DNA of 34,600 nucleotides from the IMG/VR virus record IMGVR_UViG_3300025460_000011, positions 1-34,600 of that record; one strand, 5' to 3'. The notes under the pieces were generated by a model, which saw only the letters and a list, made by a program, of their open reading frames with translations, searched no databases and was not told the DNA's origin. How positions within the stretch are numbered: position 1 is the first letter of the stretch; every line of letters begins with the position of its first letter. A program made the translations under genes and the position numbers. Shown one piece after another: positions 1-8,001 of the stretch. The DNA is from a virus.

Positions 1-2
1 GT

Positions 3-398
3 CAGCAAGTCACACTGTGGGGGTTCACTTCACCGGCGGGAGCATATGCAAACGGCAGACCCGTTACTGTTATTGACAACAACCCGGCTTTGAAGTCGTT
101 TCGGTTCTATCTCACGGGTCCGAGCGTCACGCAAGCTGCGACATCGGATACGGGTTCAACCGCTGCGTGCCCGTTCCAGCACTATCGTGCCGTACGAATT
201 GAAATTGACCCGAGTGCTTCCGACACGATTTGGGTCGGTGATTTGAACTTGTCGTCTACGCAGTATATGGCGGCACTCTCTGCGGCTGGGCAAACATCCA
301 TTGAGATAGCGAGCGAGAACATCCCAGCGGACAGAATTTTCGTGTTGGCGAGCGGCGACCACGCTGATGACATTGTTCATTGCACGTTGATCTACTAA
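3..398 (+). CDS. Phage structural protein, 5'-truncated
   Basis: The reading frame is open from the left edge (first full codon at base 3) to a TAA ending at 398, so this is the C-terminal ~131 residues of a gene that starts outside the window. A TTG at 90 could serve as a start, but the upstream codons read as ordinary protein (LWGFTSPAGAYANGRPVTV), so truncation is more likely. The fragment has no cysteine cluster, membrane segment or catalytic motif that I recognise. Its composition, rich in Thr, Ser and Ala with alternating hydrophobics, suggests a beta-rich virion protein. It is followed 11 bases later by another structural gene, which supports a virion role. I do not recognise the family. 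Confidence 0.7.
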   Translation, partial: QQVTLWGFTSPAGAYANGRPVTVIDNNPALKSFRFYLTGPSVTQAATSDTGSTAACPFQHYRAVRIEIDPSASDTIWVGDLNLSSTQYMAALSAAGQTSIEIASENIPADRIFVLASGDHADDIVHCTLIY

Positions 399-409
399 AG
401 AGGCTCACC

Positions 410-853
410 GTGGCAAGCGAAAAAGGAAACAGCAACAGTCAATTTATTCTGGAGGCCATCTATCAGGCGGTCTTCACAGCGATTGCGGGGCTTGCTCAAA
501 ACGCGGCGTCTCCGCTGACAAATCTATACGTCAGTCTCCATACAGCAGACCCAACGGCGGCGGGCAATCAGGCATCTAACGAAGCAGCCTACGGGTCCTA
601 TGCTCGTGTCGCAGTTGCTCGGTCAACAGCAGGCTGGTCTATCACCAGTGAAACTATTTCCAACGTCGCAGCGATTACGTTTCCGACTTCATCCAGCGGC
701 ACCGAAACCGAGACATACGTCGGAGTCGGCACGGCGGCAACAGGGAACGGCGTTCTCCTGTGGGCTGGTGAGTTGACGGCTCCTCTCGCAGTTGGTAGTG
801 CAGGTATCACCCCGTTGTTTGCAATAGGTGAACTGGAAATCACCGAAGGGTAA
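410..853 (+). CDS. Phage tail-fibre/head-fibre-like structural protein
   Basis: 147-residue protein. I chose the GTG start at 410 because AAAGAGG (397-403) lies just upstream; the frame is open further back to 380, but that would overlap the previous gene. The middle, LYVSLHTADPTAAGNQASNE followed by YARVAV, and the closing LFAIGELEITEG resemble a widespread small phage protein usually annotated as a tail fibre or head decoration protein. It contains no enzyme motif. Its place between two other virion-type genes and just before terminase fits a late structural gene. The resemblance is recalled from family patterns, not searched; the exact place in the particle is not known. Confidence 0.7.
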   Translation: MASEKGNSNSQFILEAIYQAVFTAIAGLAQNAASPLTNLYVSLHTADPTAAGNQASNEAAYGSYARVAVARSTAGWSITSETISNVAAITFPTSSSGTETETYVGVGTAATGNGVLLWAGELTAPLAVGSAGITPLFAIGELEITEG

Positions 854-862
854 GGTGATTCC

Positions 863-2569
863 ATGAGTATCTTCGGTTCCCCAGTATTCACCGCAGCCGG
901 GGCAGCACCTTCATCAAGCAAAACCTCCACTGCTATTATAAATACAACCACGGGCGATTTGATCGTTGCGATAGCTCAAATCAATGGCACAGGTGTAACG
1001 GCGGCGGCTTTTTCGGATGACATTGGCGGCAACAATTACACAGTCCAAACGTTGCAAGGTACTTTTGGTTGGACGACAGTCGTGGCGTATTGCATTAGCA
1101 CTGGCACCAACGCTGCGAATCACGTTACCGTGCTTTGGACTGCTACTGGGACTCCGGGTTTCAACACGCTCGGCGTTTGGGATATCCCAATTTCTGGCGG
1201 CACTCCTGTTTTTGATGTGAATCCTTTTGGTGCGAGCCGCAGCAGTTCTAGCACCCCCACCACAGCATCATTTAACACTGTCGGTACGGATGAAATCGTT
1301 CTGACCATGACGGCAAACGATTTTACAGGCATAACGTATACCGCACAGGACGGCAGTCACACACTGGATGCTTCAAACGCCATCAGCGGGGATATGGGTG
1401 CTCAACACATTCTTTTCTCATCCGCGCAAACGGGTATTACTGAATTCATGAATCAAAGTGGAAGTACAGACTGGGTAATCGCGTCGGTCGGATTTCAAGC
1501 AGTAGTACTTAATCCAATCTCCGCGTCCCTCAGCGGGCATGCAACTATCAGCGCTTTGATTGGAACCTTGAATCCAATTTCTGCATCCATCACCGGGCAT
1601 GCGACAATCAGCGCCCAACCGACAGCGGGAATGGTTTTCACAACGCTGGCGTCTGATACATTTCACCGAGCGCCTGAAAGTCCGCTTGCATCGCCGCCAT
1701 GGCAACTGGACACGGTTGGCGACAACGGCTTACAGATCGTGAGTGATGCCTGCGAACCTCAAGTGATATTGCCGACGAACGGGAGCGGGGAATTTTATAC
1801 CGGCATCACATGGCCGACCGATTGTTGGGCTGAAATCACCATCGTTAACTTCGCTGACCCAAGTTCAGATTTTGACCTGCTTGTTCGGGACACGGCGTTA
1901 GACCGAAGCACGCCGACAGGCTATGATCTTGCCGTCAACTTAAATGGCAACGGTCCAGCCCCATGTACTGGCATCGTGGCGTTCTATAACGACACCGAAG
2001 AGGGAGAAATTTGGACGAGTTCCCTAACTGTCACCAACGGGGACATTTTCAAAGTAGCGGTTGTCGGATCAGGTTGGTATGTGTGGCAGAACGGCGTCCT
2101 GTTGCAGTCAGGCATTGATAGTTCGGTCACCACCCGTGGACTTACGGGATTGATATTGGAAGCCGACCCCACTATATCAAACTCAACAGTGAAGAACTTC
2201 AGTGGTGGTGCGGTCGGGGATTCAATTTCAGGAAACGTCGGAACGGCAGGTGTGACGGTATCCTACACTGGCACGTCCTCAGGTAGTGTGACCTCGGCGG
2301 CGGATGGCGGGTACACAATCAGCGGGCTTGCGGATGGCACGTATACGGTTACGCCGACGCTCTTACGCTACACGTTCTCGCCAACCGATGCAACTGAAAC
2401 ACTAGGCGGCGGGAATCCGAACGCCGTCACAAGCGTGAATTTCACTTCAACCTTCATTGTGAGTGGTGGAAATCCATCCGTCCTCGGGACGATTTGGTTC
2501 GGGGGACGAGAGATTTCAGGTTCCACCAACATTATGGGAACCGGTCAAAGGACAGGCACAAGCCGATAA
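863..2569 (+). CDS. Large surface/fibre protein with Ig-like C-terminal domain
   Basis: 568-residue protein; ATG at 863 follows AAGGTG. Residues ~1-215 form a Thr/Gly/Ala-rich beta region. Next come two copies of a 20-residue repeat built on NPISAS-x-x-GHATISA. Residues ~255-450 look like a jelly-roll or concanavalin-type domain (DTFHRA near its start, WYVWQNGVLL towards its end). Residues ~455-540 (GNVGTAGVTVSYTG ... DGGYTISGLADGTYTVTP) match the pattern of carboxypeptidase-regulatory/SdrD-B-like Ig folds common in phage fibres and adhesins. There is no signal peptide, as expected for a virion protein assembled inside the cell. The likely role is host or surface carbohydrate binding, or capsid decoration; this is inferred from fold type and position. 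Confidence 0.65.
   Translation: MSIFGSPVFTAAGAAPSSSKTSTAIINTTTGDLIVAIAQINGTGVTAAAFSDDIGGNNYTVQTLQGTFGWTTVVAYCISTGTNAANHVTVLWTATGTPGFNTLGVWDIPISGGTPVFDVNPFGASRSSSSTPTTASFNTVGTDEIVLTMTANDFTGITYTAQDGSHTLDASNAISGDMGAQHILFSSAQTGITEFMNQSGSTDWVIASVGFQAVVLNPISASLSGHATISALIGTLNPISASITGHATISAQPTAGMVFTTLASDTFHRAPESPLASPPWQLDTVGDNGLQIVSDACEPQVILPTNGSGEFYTGITWPTDCWAEITIVNFADPSSDFDLLVRDTALDRSTPTGYDLAVNLNGNGPAPCTGIVAFYNDTEEGEIWTSSLTVTNGDIFKVAVVGSGWYVWQNGVLLQSGIDSSVTTRGLTGLILEADPTISNSTVKNFSGGAVGDSISGNVGTAGVTVSYTGTSSGSVTSAADGGYTISGLADGTYTVTPTLLRYTFSPTDATETLGGGNPNAVTSVNFTSTFIVSGGNPSVLGTIWFGGREISGSTNIMGTGQRTGTSR
1511..1615 (+). repeat. Tandem 60-bp coding repeat (two units)
   Basis: Two ~45-base units, 1511-1555 and 1571-1615, are near copies separated by 15 bases, so the period is 60 bp (20 residues). 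Each encodes NPISAS-x-x-GHATISA. The copies differ mainly at silent positions, which suggests an old duplication kept for protein function, probably a flexible or extended spacer between two beta domains of the fibre-like protein. Confidence 0.8.
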
Positions 2570-2585
2570 GGTAGGAGCAGCTACC

Positions 2586-4508
2586 ATGATAGACATCTAC
2601 GTAGACCCCATCGCACTTGCACAATACCGAGCAGATTTTGACGCTAACATTCTGCCCCCCGAGCGTCGGAAATGGTACGATAGCGCCCCGGAAGAGAAAC
2701 TGGATAAGTGGTTCCGAGGACGATTCAAATGCATGAAGAGCCATCTCTACCTGAGTGATTGGGTTGAGCACCCGGAGACAGGTAAACTTGTGCCGATATC
2801 TGCGGACTGGGATTTCCAGTCAAACCCCCACAGCATTCTATTTAGCCGCTTTGTTCAGAAGCGTCCCGGGGAGGGTTTTGTTCTCTCCGACTTGGAATCC
2901 CTCACCAAGAAGATGATGATTCTGTGGCCTCGCGGTACTTTCAAGTCTTCCGCTGTTGTTGTTGATATCGTTCAGACCATCTTGAACTATCCGAACGTTC
3001 GCATATGCTTCCTCACCGGCGGCGAAGAACTCGGTATGCGGCGGTTGAAACAAATAAAGCGGATATTTGAAAATCCCACCGAGACCTTTGCGTATCTCTT
3101 TCCTGAGTTCTGTTTTGTGGGGCGATTGGATCAAAAGTCAAACAACTGGGGAGACGTGAATGCCAAGATGGGCAATCAGCACGAGTTTACAGTGCCCTGC
3201 CGCACGAATGAAACTTTTCCCGAGCCTACGTTTTCTATCAGCACGGCGAAGTGCGTCAAAGCCGGGGCTCACTTTGACATCATCTACATTGATGACCTCG
3301 TGAACGAGACGAACTACAAAAGCATTCCGGCTCTGGAGAAATGCTATCAAGATTACATAGATATCTGCCCGATGCTTGAACCCACAGGCTACATCGTGAT
3401 GACTGGAACTCGGTATTCGTGGGGGGATACCTACGAGCGTATTCAAGAGAACGCCCGAGAAGAGGAGAAACAGTTAGGACACACTGTATGGGCATTCTCT
3501 ATTCAAGATTGCTGGAGTTATGCGTGCGCGAACTGCAATCATCCACAGGTCTATCACGACACGGCGACGAATATTCTTCATCCGCTGTGCATGGGTCTTG
3601 CGTGCAAATGCCCCGGGTTTGTTGCGACCGGGGATCGAGGTCTTCTGTTTCCTGAGACCCGAGCGCATGACGGTCGGGCAATTGGTCATACTTTGGGCGG
3701 GTTGGAAAGTTTCAAGATTCAATACGGTGAGGAGTTCTTTGCGAATCAGTACGAGAATCGCCCTATCGCCGCTCAGACGCAGGTATTCACGGATGCACTC
3801 ATCGGAGCCCAAACGCTGTTTGACATAAACGCGATCCCGGGGTATAGCCAGTCATACACATTCGTCGTCGGCGACTTGGCGTACGTTGGACAGGAAGACC
3901 GGGACTTTTCTGTGATATTCGTGTGTCGGTTATTTCAGGGGCAGATTTTCATCTACGACTGTCTCTTTGGAAACTGGGACTCCGGGGAGGTAGCGAAGAT
4001 CACGGTTGATGTTTTACTCACACACAGACCCCGAGATGTGTTCTATGAGCAGTTCAATGGCTGGGACGCATACCAAAGGCTTATTGAATCCGAAGCGAAA
4101 AAGCGCCACATTGAGAACTTGCCTGTCCAGTGGTTGAAGTGTTCACGTACGGCGGACGCTAAAAAAATCCGTATCGGCACCGTCAAAGGCTTTCTGGCGG
4201 GAGCAAATCCCAACGAGCACGGGCGGCTGTGGTTTTACAGGAATATGGGCGGCAAGGACTACGCAGCGGCGTACGATAACCTTGTCAAACAGCTAGTGCG
4301 CTGGCCGAAGTTGGGGCGTCATGACGATTTTGCAGACTGCGCGGGGCAAGTAGTTCAGGCTCCGACTGGATTTCAGTTACAGGAGCCTCCACCTGTTCCG
4401 ACCGTGATGAATTGGCTTCGCAAACTGAACGCCGCCCAGACTGTAGAAGAGCCCGATAGCCGCCCGGCAGGCAGTTACGGGAGCGACGAGGACGACAGGT
4501 GGAAATAA
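2586..4508 (+). CDS. terL: Terminase large subunit
   Basis: 640 residues. It is the packaging motor that drives DNA into the prohead and cuts the concatemer. I chose the ATG at 2586 because AGGAG lies at 2573-2577; upstream in-frame codons overlap the previous gene. The ATPase has a Walker A-like PRGTFKSS (residues ~115-122, starting just after W114) and a Walker B HFDIIYIDDL. The RNase H-like nuclease half shows VGDLAYVGQEDRDFSV (first acidic residue), DVFYEQFNGW and a late acidic RHDDFADCAG. A zinc-like cluster, CANCNH ... CMGLACKCPG, lies between ATPase and nuclease. Length and motif order are usual for TerL. No small subunit was recognised upstream. Portal follows at once, the classic order. 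Confidence 0.95.
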   Translation: MIDIYVDPIALAQYRADFDANILPPERRKWYDSAPEEKLDKWFRGRFKCMKSHLYLSDWVEHPETGKLVPISADWDFQSNPHSILFSRFVQKRPGEGFVLSDLESLTKKMMILWPRGTFKSSAVVVDIVQTILNYPNVRICFLTGGEELGMRRLKQIKRIFENPTETFAYLFPEFCFVGRLDQKSNNWGDVNAKMGNQHEFTVPCRTNETFPEPTFSISTAKCVKAGAHFDIIYIDDLVNETNYKSIPALEKCYQDYIDICPMLEPTGYIVMTGTRYSWGDTYERIQENAREEEKQLGHTVWAFSIQDCWSYACANCNHPQVYHDTATNILHPLCMGLACKCPGFVATGDRGLLFPETRAHDGRAIGHTLGGLESFKIQYGEEFFANQYENRPIAAQTQVFTDALIGAQTLFDINAIPGYSQSYTFVVGDLAYVGQEDRDFSVIFVCRLFQGQIFIYDCLFGNWDSGEVAKITVDVLLTHRPRDVFYEQFNGWDAYQRLIESEAKKRHIENLPVQWLKCSRTADAKKIRIGTVKGFLAGANPNEHGRLWFYRNMGGKDYAAAYDNLVKQLVRWPKLGRHDDFADCAGQVVQAPTGFQLQEPPPVPTVMNWLRKLNAAQTVEEPDSRPAGSYGSDEDDRWK

Positions 4509-4518
4509 AGGTCGCAGA

Positions 4519-4587
4519 ATGAGGAGAAAACGACTTTTTGCGCCTTATGTGAGGGGGTATTTCCCCCTACTGCCCAAGGAATCGTAG
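4519..4587 (+). CDS. Possible 22-residue leader peptide before portal
   Basis: In the 83-base gap between terminase and portal, an ATG at 4519 opens a 22-residue basic frame (MRRKRLFAPYVRGY then FPLLPKES). AAAGG lies about 8 bases upstream, and the TAG at 4585-4587 falls 4 bases before the portal ATG. That spacing would allow translational coupling. A perfect 6-bp hairpin (AGGGGG 4552-4557, loop TATTT, CCCCCT 4563-4568) lies inside it. The frame is short enough to be chance; I list it because the SD, stop position and hairpin coincide. Confidence 0.3.
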   Translation: MRRKRLFAPYVRGYFPLLPKES

Positions 4588-4591
4588 ACTT

Positions 4592-6835
4592 ATGTCAGAA
4601 AACGACATCAAAGCGGTCACTCACTTCGCCGACCTCGGTCAGATTAAAATTCTGGACCTTCCCGGTGCTATTCCGTATGGTGAAACTGCCCTCCCAATAA
4701 TGCCTACGGAGGTTGCTTTCATTGACCAACGTCGTTCTGATGTGTCAATGTTGAAGGAAGCAAACCTCAACCGTGAAGAATCCGAGAGTTTTATTGCCAC
4801 GAGAGGCTTAATTGGGCGCTGGAACATGGCAGAAATCATGCTTCAGGCGTGGGTTAGCCCGATGAAGTGGAAAGGAAGCGAACAATTTCGGTCTCACCTC
4901 GGAATTCCGCTCGTCGCTGAGCAATTTTACAGCATTCACAGCGTTGTGAATCAGACTTTGTTCGGCGGATATCAAGTTTTCAAGGTTGATGCGACTTCCG
5001 GCACGCCGATGCCGTGCGCCGAGGCTCAACAAGCCCTCCTAAACGCCGAATTGAAGACGTGCGGCTTCAAAGGTGTGTCCGCTAAGACCGAAATGCGTGA
5101 AATCACGTACGACGGGCTGTTCTACGGTCTCGGTGTTGCTCACTACGGCTGGAAAACTACCAAACAGAACATCATTAAGAAGGTTCAACGGTTCCATGAC
5201 AAGTCCATGGTGGTGAACGGCGCTCTTGTAGTTGTTCCGCAGCCCACGGACGAGGATGATATTGAGGAAAAGACAATCGGGACGTGCGAAATTAACATGC
5301 CGATACTGGAACACGTGCCTGTTCGGCGTGCTCGGTACGCTCCTGACCTTCGCCGGGGTGACCCACGTGTTGCGGACTGGTTTGGACGCATCATTTACCT
5401 GACTGGATACCAACTTGATGAACTTCGTAACACCCAAGGTTGGAATATTCCGAGTCGGGAGCAACTTGTGGCGCTGACGACACCGCAAATGCAGGACCAG
5501 TCACCGACAAACCCATTAGAAACGCTCGGGTCAAACACCGGAAACCCAGTTTTTCAGCAAACGACTACGCCGCAGAAGGCGTATCCCGAAAATTACACCG
5601 AGCGTACCGCTCACGACCCGTTGGCGAGGAAATTTGAATGCTTTGATTATTGGACAGGCTCGCGTCACGCGGTTATTTTGCAAAAAGAGTACGTTCTGCT
5701 CAACGAAACGCATAAATTCGGTCGTCCGCCATTTTTGGGCTTCTGTTTCCGCAATGCACCCGACTCCCTGCACGGATACGGCGTTGCATACTGGTTGACC
5801 GACTTTCAACGGGTCTGTCAAGGCGTTGTGAACGCTTATTTGGACGACATGAACTTGAATTTGATGGGAACATACACTTCTCCCGCCGGTGCGAACAATA
5901 CGGCGCAGGCGCAGTGGATTTTCCCGGGCAAAATCTTCAAATCCGACCGGGAGGGCAAGATTGAACCGATGACTCGCAACGCCGTTGATGCAAACGAGCC
6001 TTTGGCGGTTATCGCGCAGATGAAAGCGTGGGCAGCTTCTATTTCTGGTGCAGGACCGGGTATGCTCGGGTCAAATCCGGGCAAATCGGGTGACATGCGG
6101 ACACCCGGCGGCGTTGAAGCAATCACCGGCGGCGAGAACATCAAGCTGCAAGACCTCGTGGACGTAGTTTCGGAGCAAGTCTTCGTTCCGTTCTTGGAGT
6201 TCTGCATTGAGAACAACCAAAAATTGAAGCCGTCACAAATCCGAGCGATGCTTTCACAGGAATTGGGTGAGGCATTCAAGCAAACTCCGTTGGATATTCT
6301 CAACGGCACGTACCGAGTTGAAATCTCGGCGGGCACCCGACTTATTGCCCGCGAAGCCGTGAATAAGACCATGGGTATTTTGGAAACGTTCCTTTCTGCC
6401 CCCGGAACCAAGGACATGCTGGCTGTGCAGGCTTTGAAGTTGGACGTGAACGGCATGTTCACTGCGATGTTTGATGCGTTTGGCGCACCGTACAAGGAAC
6501 ACATTGTGGTGCCGATGGATGAAGAAGACAAGAAGCGAGCGATGGCTGATACGCAGGCTGCGTTATCACAGGGTAAAGTGGCGATGATGCAGGCTCAAGG
6601 TGCCGTCAAGAAGGACATTGATAACAACCAAGCCGAGAATCGCATGCTCATTGAAACTGGTAAACATGCTTTGAATGAGCATGGGAAGACCACGGACCAA
6701 GCAAACGATATGGCGTTGCAGAAACAACAGCAGGCTGCGGATAAAGCAATGGCTGCAACACCGGAGGAACAAGGTCTTGATCGTGCAGCGAAGGGAGCCT
6801 TCGCCAACATGGATAAGAGTGCATTTTCTGGATGA
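4592..6835 (+). CDS. Portal protein
   Basis: 747 residues; ATG at 4592 with AAGGA about 12 bases upstream. It would form the dodecameric ring at the unique vertex through which DNA passes and to which the tail attaches. The assignment rests on position directly after terminase, large size as in podovirus-type portals, and sequence character: the N-terminal FIATRGLIGRWNMAEIMLQAW, a central GFCFRNAPDSLHGYGVAYWL with DFQRVCQGVVNAYLDDMNL, and a long helical C-terminus rich in Gln, Lys and Ala (residues ~650-747) typical of the barrel/crown region. It has no membrane segment or signal peptide. A GIY-YIG endonuclease gene follows, interrupting the usual portal-scaffold-capsid order. Confidence 0.85.
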   Translation: MSENDIKAVTHFADLGQIKILDLPGAIPYGETALPIMPTEVAFIDQRRSDVSMLKEANLNREESESFIATRGLIGRWNMAEIMLQAWVSPMKWKGSEQFRSHLGIPLVAEQFYSIHSVVNQTLFGGYQVFKVDATSGTPMPCAEAQQALLNAELKTCGFKGVSAKTEMREITYDGLFYGLGVAHYGWKTTKQNIIKKVQRFHDKSMVVNGALVVVPQPTDEDDIEEKTIGTCEINMPILEHVPVRRARYAPDLRRGDPRVADWFGRIIYLTGYQLDELRNTQGWNIPSREQLVALTTPQMQDQSPTNPLETLGSNTGNPVFQQTTTPQKAYPENYTERTAHDPLARKFECFDYWTGSRHAVILQKEYVLLNETHKFGRPPFLGFCFRNAPDSLHGYGVAYWLTDFQRVCQGVVNAYLDDMNLNLMGTYTSPAGANNTAQAQWIFPGKIFKSDREGKIEPMTRNAVDANEPLAVIAQMKAWAASISGAGPGMLGSNPGKSGDMRTPGGVEAITGGENIKLQDLVDVVSEQVFVPFLEFCIENNQKLKPSQIRAMLSQELGEAFKQTPLDILNGTYRVEISAGTRLIAREAVNKTMGILETFLSAPGTKDMLAVQALKLDVNGMFTAMFDAFGAPYKEHIVVPMDEEDKKRAMADTQAALSQGKVAMMQAQGAVKKDIDNNQAENRMLIETGKHALNEHGKTTDQANDMALQKQQQAADKAMAATPEEQGLDRAAKGAFANMDKSAFSG

Positions 6836-6848
6836 CCCCCGAACTTTT

Positions 6849-6872
6849 TGACTATTCCTGCCATAAGTGAGG
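6849..6872 (+). promoter_or_regulatory. Repeated late-gene leader, copy 1 (divergent)
   Basis: TGACTA, five free bases, then GCCATAAGTGAGG: the same spacing and core as copies at 7951-7980 and 9179-9208. This copy lies between portal and the GIY-YIG gene, and its 3' end merges with the GAGGAGAG ribosome binding site for the ATG at 6881. The spacing between TGACTA and CATAA is too short for a sigma70 promoter. Confidence 0.5.
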
Positions 6873-6880
6873 AGAGTCAA

Positions 6881-7498
6881 ATGTTCATCTATGTGATTGT
6901 TTGCCGTGAGACTTTGAAGTGTTATGTTGGACAGCACAAGAAGACTGATTTAGGGAAGTACCTTTCACAGAAGTATCACGATGCGAATAGGTACTCAGGG
7001 AAACGGTCGCATCTTTACGCAGCGATGCGATTGCATCCCCGCGAGACTTGGAGTATTCATCCCTTGGTTTCGGGGGTTGAATCCCGGCAAGAACTTGACG
7101 AGTTGGAAAAGCATTTTATTCGGGTTTTGAAAACGCAACACCCCGATGTCGGGTATAACATCTGTGACGGGGGCGAAGGATTCACAGGACCTCATACTTT
7201 AGAAGCAAGAAAAAAGATGGGGCGGGCGAGTCGTGGAAATCAAAACTGTAAGGGACTTAAGAATGCCTTGGGCTGCAAACACAGTTTAGAATCACTGCAA
7301 AATGCCCATTTACATTATGCAGATCGAGATTTATGGAAATTGCACCAGAGTGCAGCACAAAAACTAGAAGGAAAACATCTGTTTTGGAAGGGTAAAAAGT
7401 TTTCAGACACGCACCGCGAAAATCTACAAAAATCGCACAAAGGAATTCCATGGTCGGCTGCGCGGCGGGCTGCCCAAAAGAAACGGAGCACAAAATGA
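6881..7498 (+). CDS. GIY-YIG homing endonuclease with NUMOD3 repeats
   Basis: 205 residues; ATG at 6881 after GGAG. The N-terminus FIYVIVCRETLKCYVGQHK is the GIY-YIG core (Y...YVGQ), followed by RYSGKRSHLYAAMRLHP and an ELDELEKHFIR helix carrying the expected catalytic Glu. After residue ~105 come basic NUMOD3-type DNA-binding repeats: TLEARKKMGRASRG, then KHSLESLQNAH, and FSDTHRENLQKSHKG. Such free-standing endonucleases cut an allele lacking the insert and spread by repair. It sits between portal and the next late gene, and its stop overlaps that gene's ATG (ATGA at 7495-7498). Expression may therefore be coupled to late transcription. No intron boundary was seen. Confidence 0.9.
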   Translation: MFIYVIVCRETLKCYVGQHKKTDLGKYLSQKYHDANRYSGKRSHLYAAMRLHPRETWSIHPLVSGVESRQELDELEKHFIRVLKTQHPDVGYNICDGGEGFTGPHTLEARKKMGRASRGNQNCKGLKNALGCKHSLESLQNAHLHYADRDLWKLHQSAAQKLEGKHLFWKGKKFSDTHRENLQKSHKGIPWSAARRAAQKKRSTK

Positions 7499-7959
7499 GC
7501 GATACACCGTACGTTCCTACTACCTCTCGGAACATTGAGAGGGCAAATCGTCTACTGGCTCTGCGAGCCCATCCGGGGTTTCTTGAAATCCTTCGTATCT
7601 CTCAAGACTTAGTTGATGGGGCAACGGCAATTTGCACGGACTTTCCCGGGTGGGACCCTCAGCAAGTTATGATGTTGAAGTGCCGTGCTCAAGCGGCGAA
7701 AGAGCATCACGCTTTGCTCATCTCTGCAATCAATGATGCTATCGCTGTTGGCATCGCTGAGGACAGAGAGAATCTGGAGAAGGCGAGAACGGCGGCAGAA
7801 GCTACGCTGGAGAAGACACCTGCTGAAGTCGTTGAAACTGGGGACTACGTTCGGCAGCGAGTTTTAGAGACGTTTGACCAGATGGCGGATAATCGGATTG
7901 CGGGTTCGTACGACTCGACCGAGAGTAAAGAGTTGTTGACAACTTATTACGAAAACTGA
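7495..7959 (+). CDS. Helical late protein of unknown function
   Basis: 154 residues, mostly predicted helix, with no recognised motif. I chose the ATG at 7495, which overlaps the stop of the homing endonuclease, because GGAG lies 8-11 bases upstream inside that gene. The sequence (IERANRLLALRAHPGFLEIL; later AEDRENLEKARTAAEATLEK) suggests a soluble helical-bundle protein. Position between portal and scaffold suggests a head-assembly or head-completion factor, but that is inference from order only. Its last codons and stop form the first nine bases of repeated leader copy 2. Confidence 0.75.
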   Translation: MSDTPYVPTTSRNIERANRLLALRAHPGFLEILRISQDLVDGATAICTDFPGWDPQQVMMLKCRAQAAKEHHALLISAINDAIAVGIAEDRENLEKARTAAEATLEKTPAEVVETGDYVRQRVLETFDQMADNRIAGSYDSTESKELLTTYYEN

Positions 7960-7980
7960 CTAATTGCGCCATAATTGAGA
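7951..7980 (+). promoter_or_regulatory. Repeated late-gene leader, copy 2
   Basis: A 30-base element from GAAAACTGACTAA to GCCATAATTGAGA. It is 27/30 identical to the copy at 9179-9208, and the only differences are three bases in the middle. It straddles the stop of the previous gene and lies 22 bases before the scaffold-like gene. It may be a phage-specific promoter, an RNA processing site or a translational leader. Confidence 0.6.
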
Positions 7981-8001
7981 ACGACCCATAGGAGCACTAC
8001 C

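Noticed and set aside
5836-6531. 231-codon open frame on the minus strand inside portal
   Set aside because: It is the antisense of a strongly coding gene, rich in Ser/Cys/Ile, with no ribosome binding site or homology pattern.
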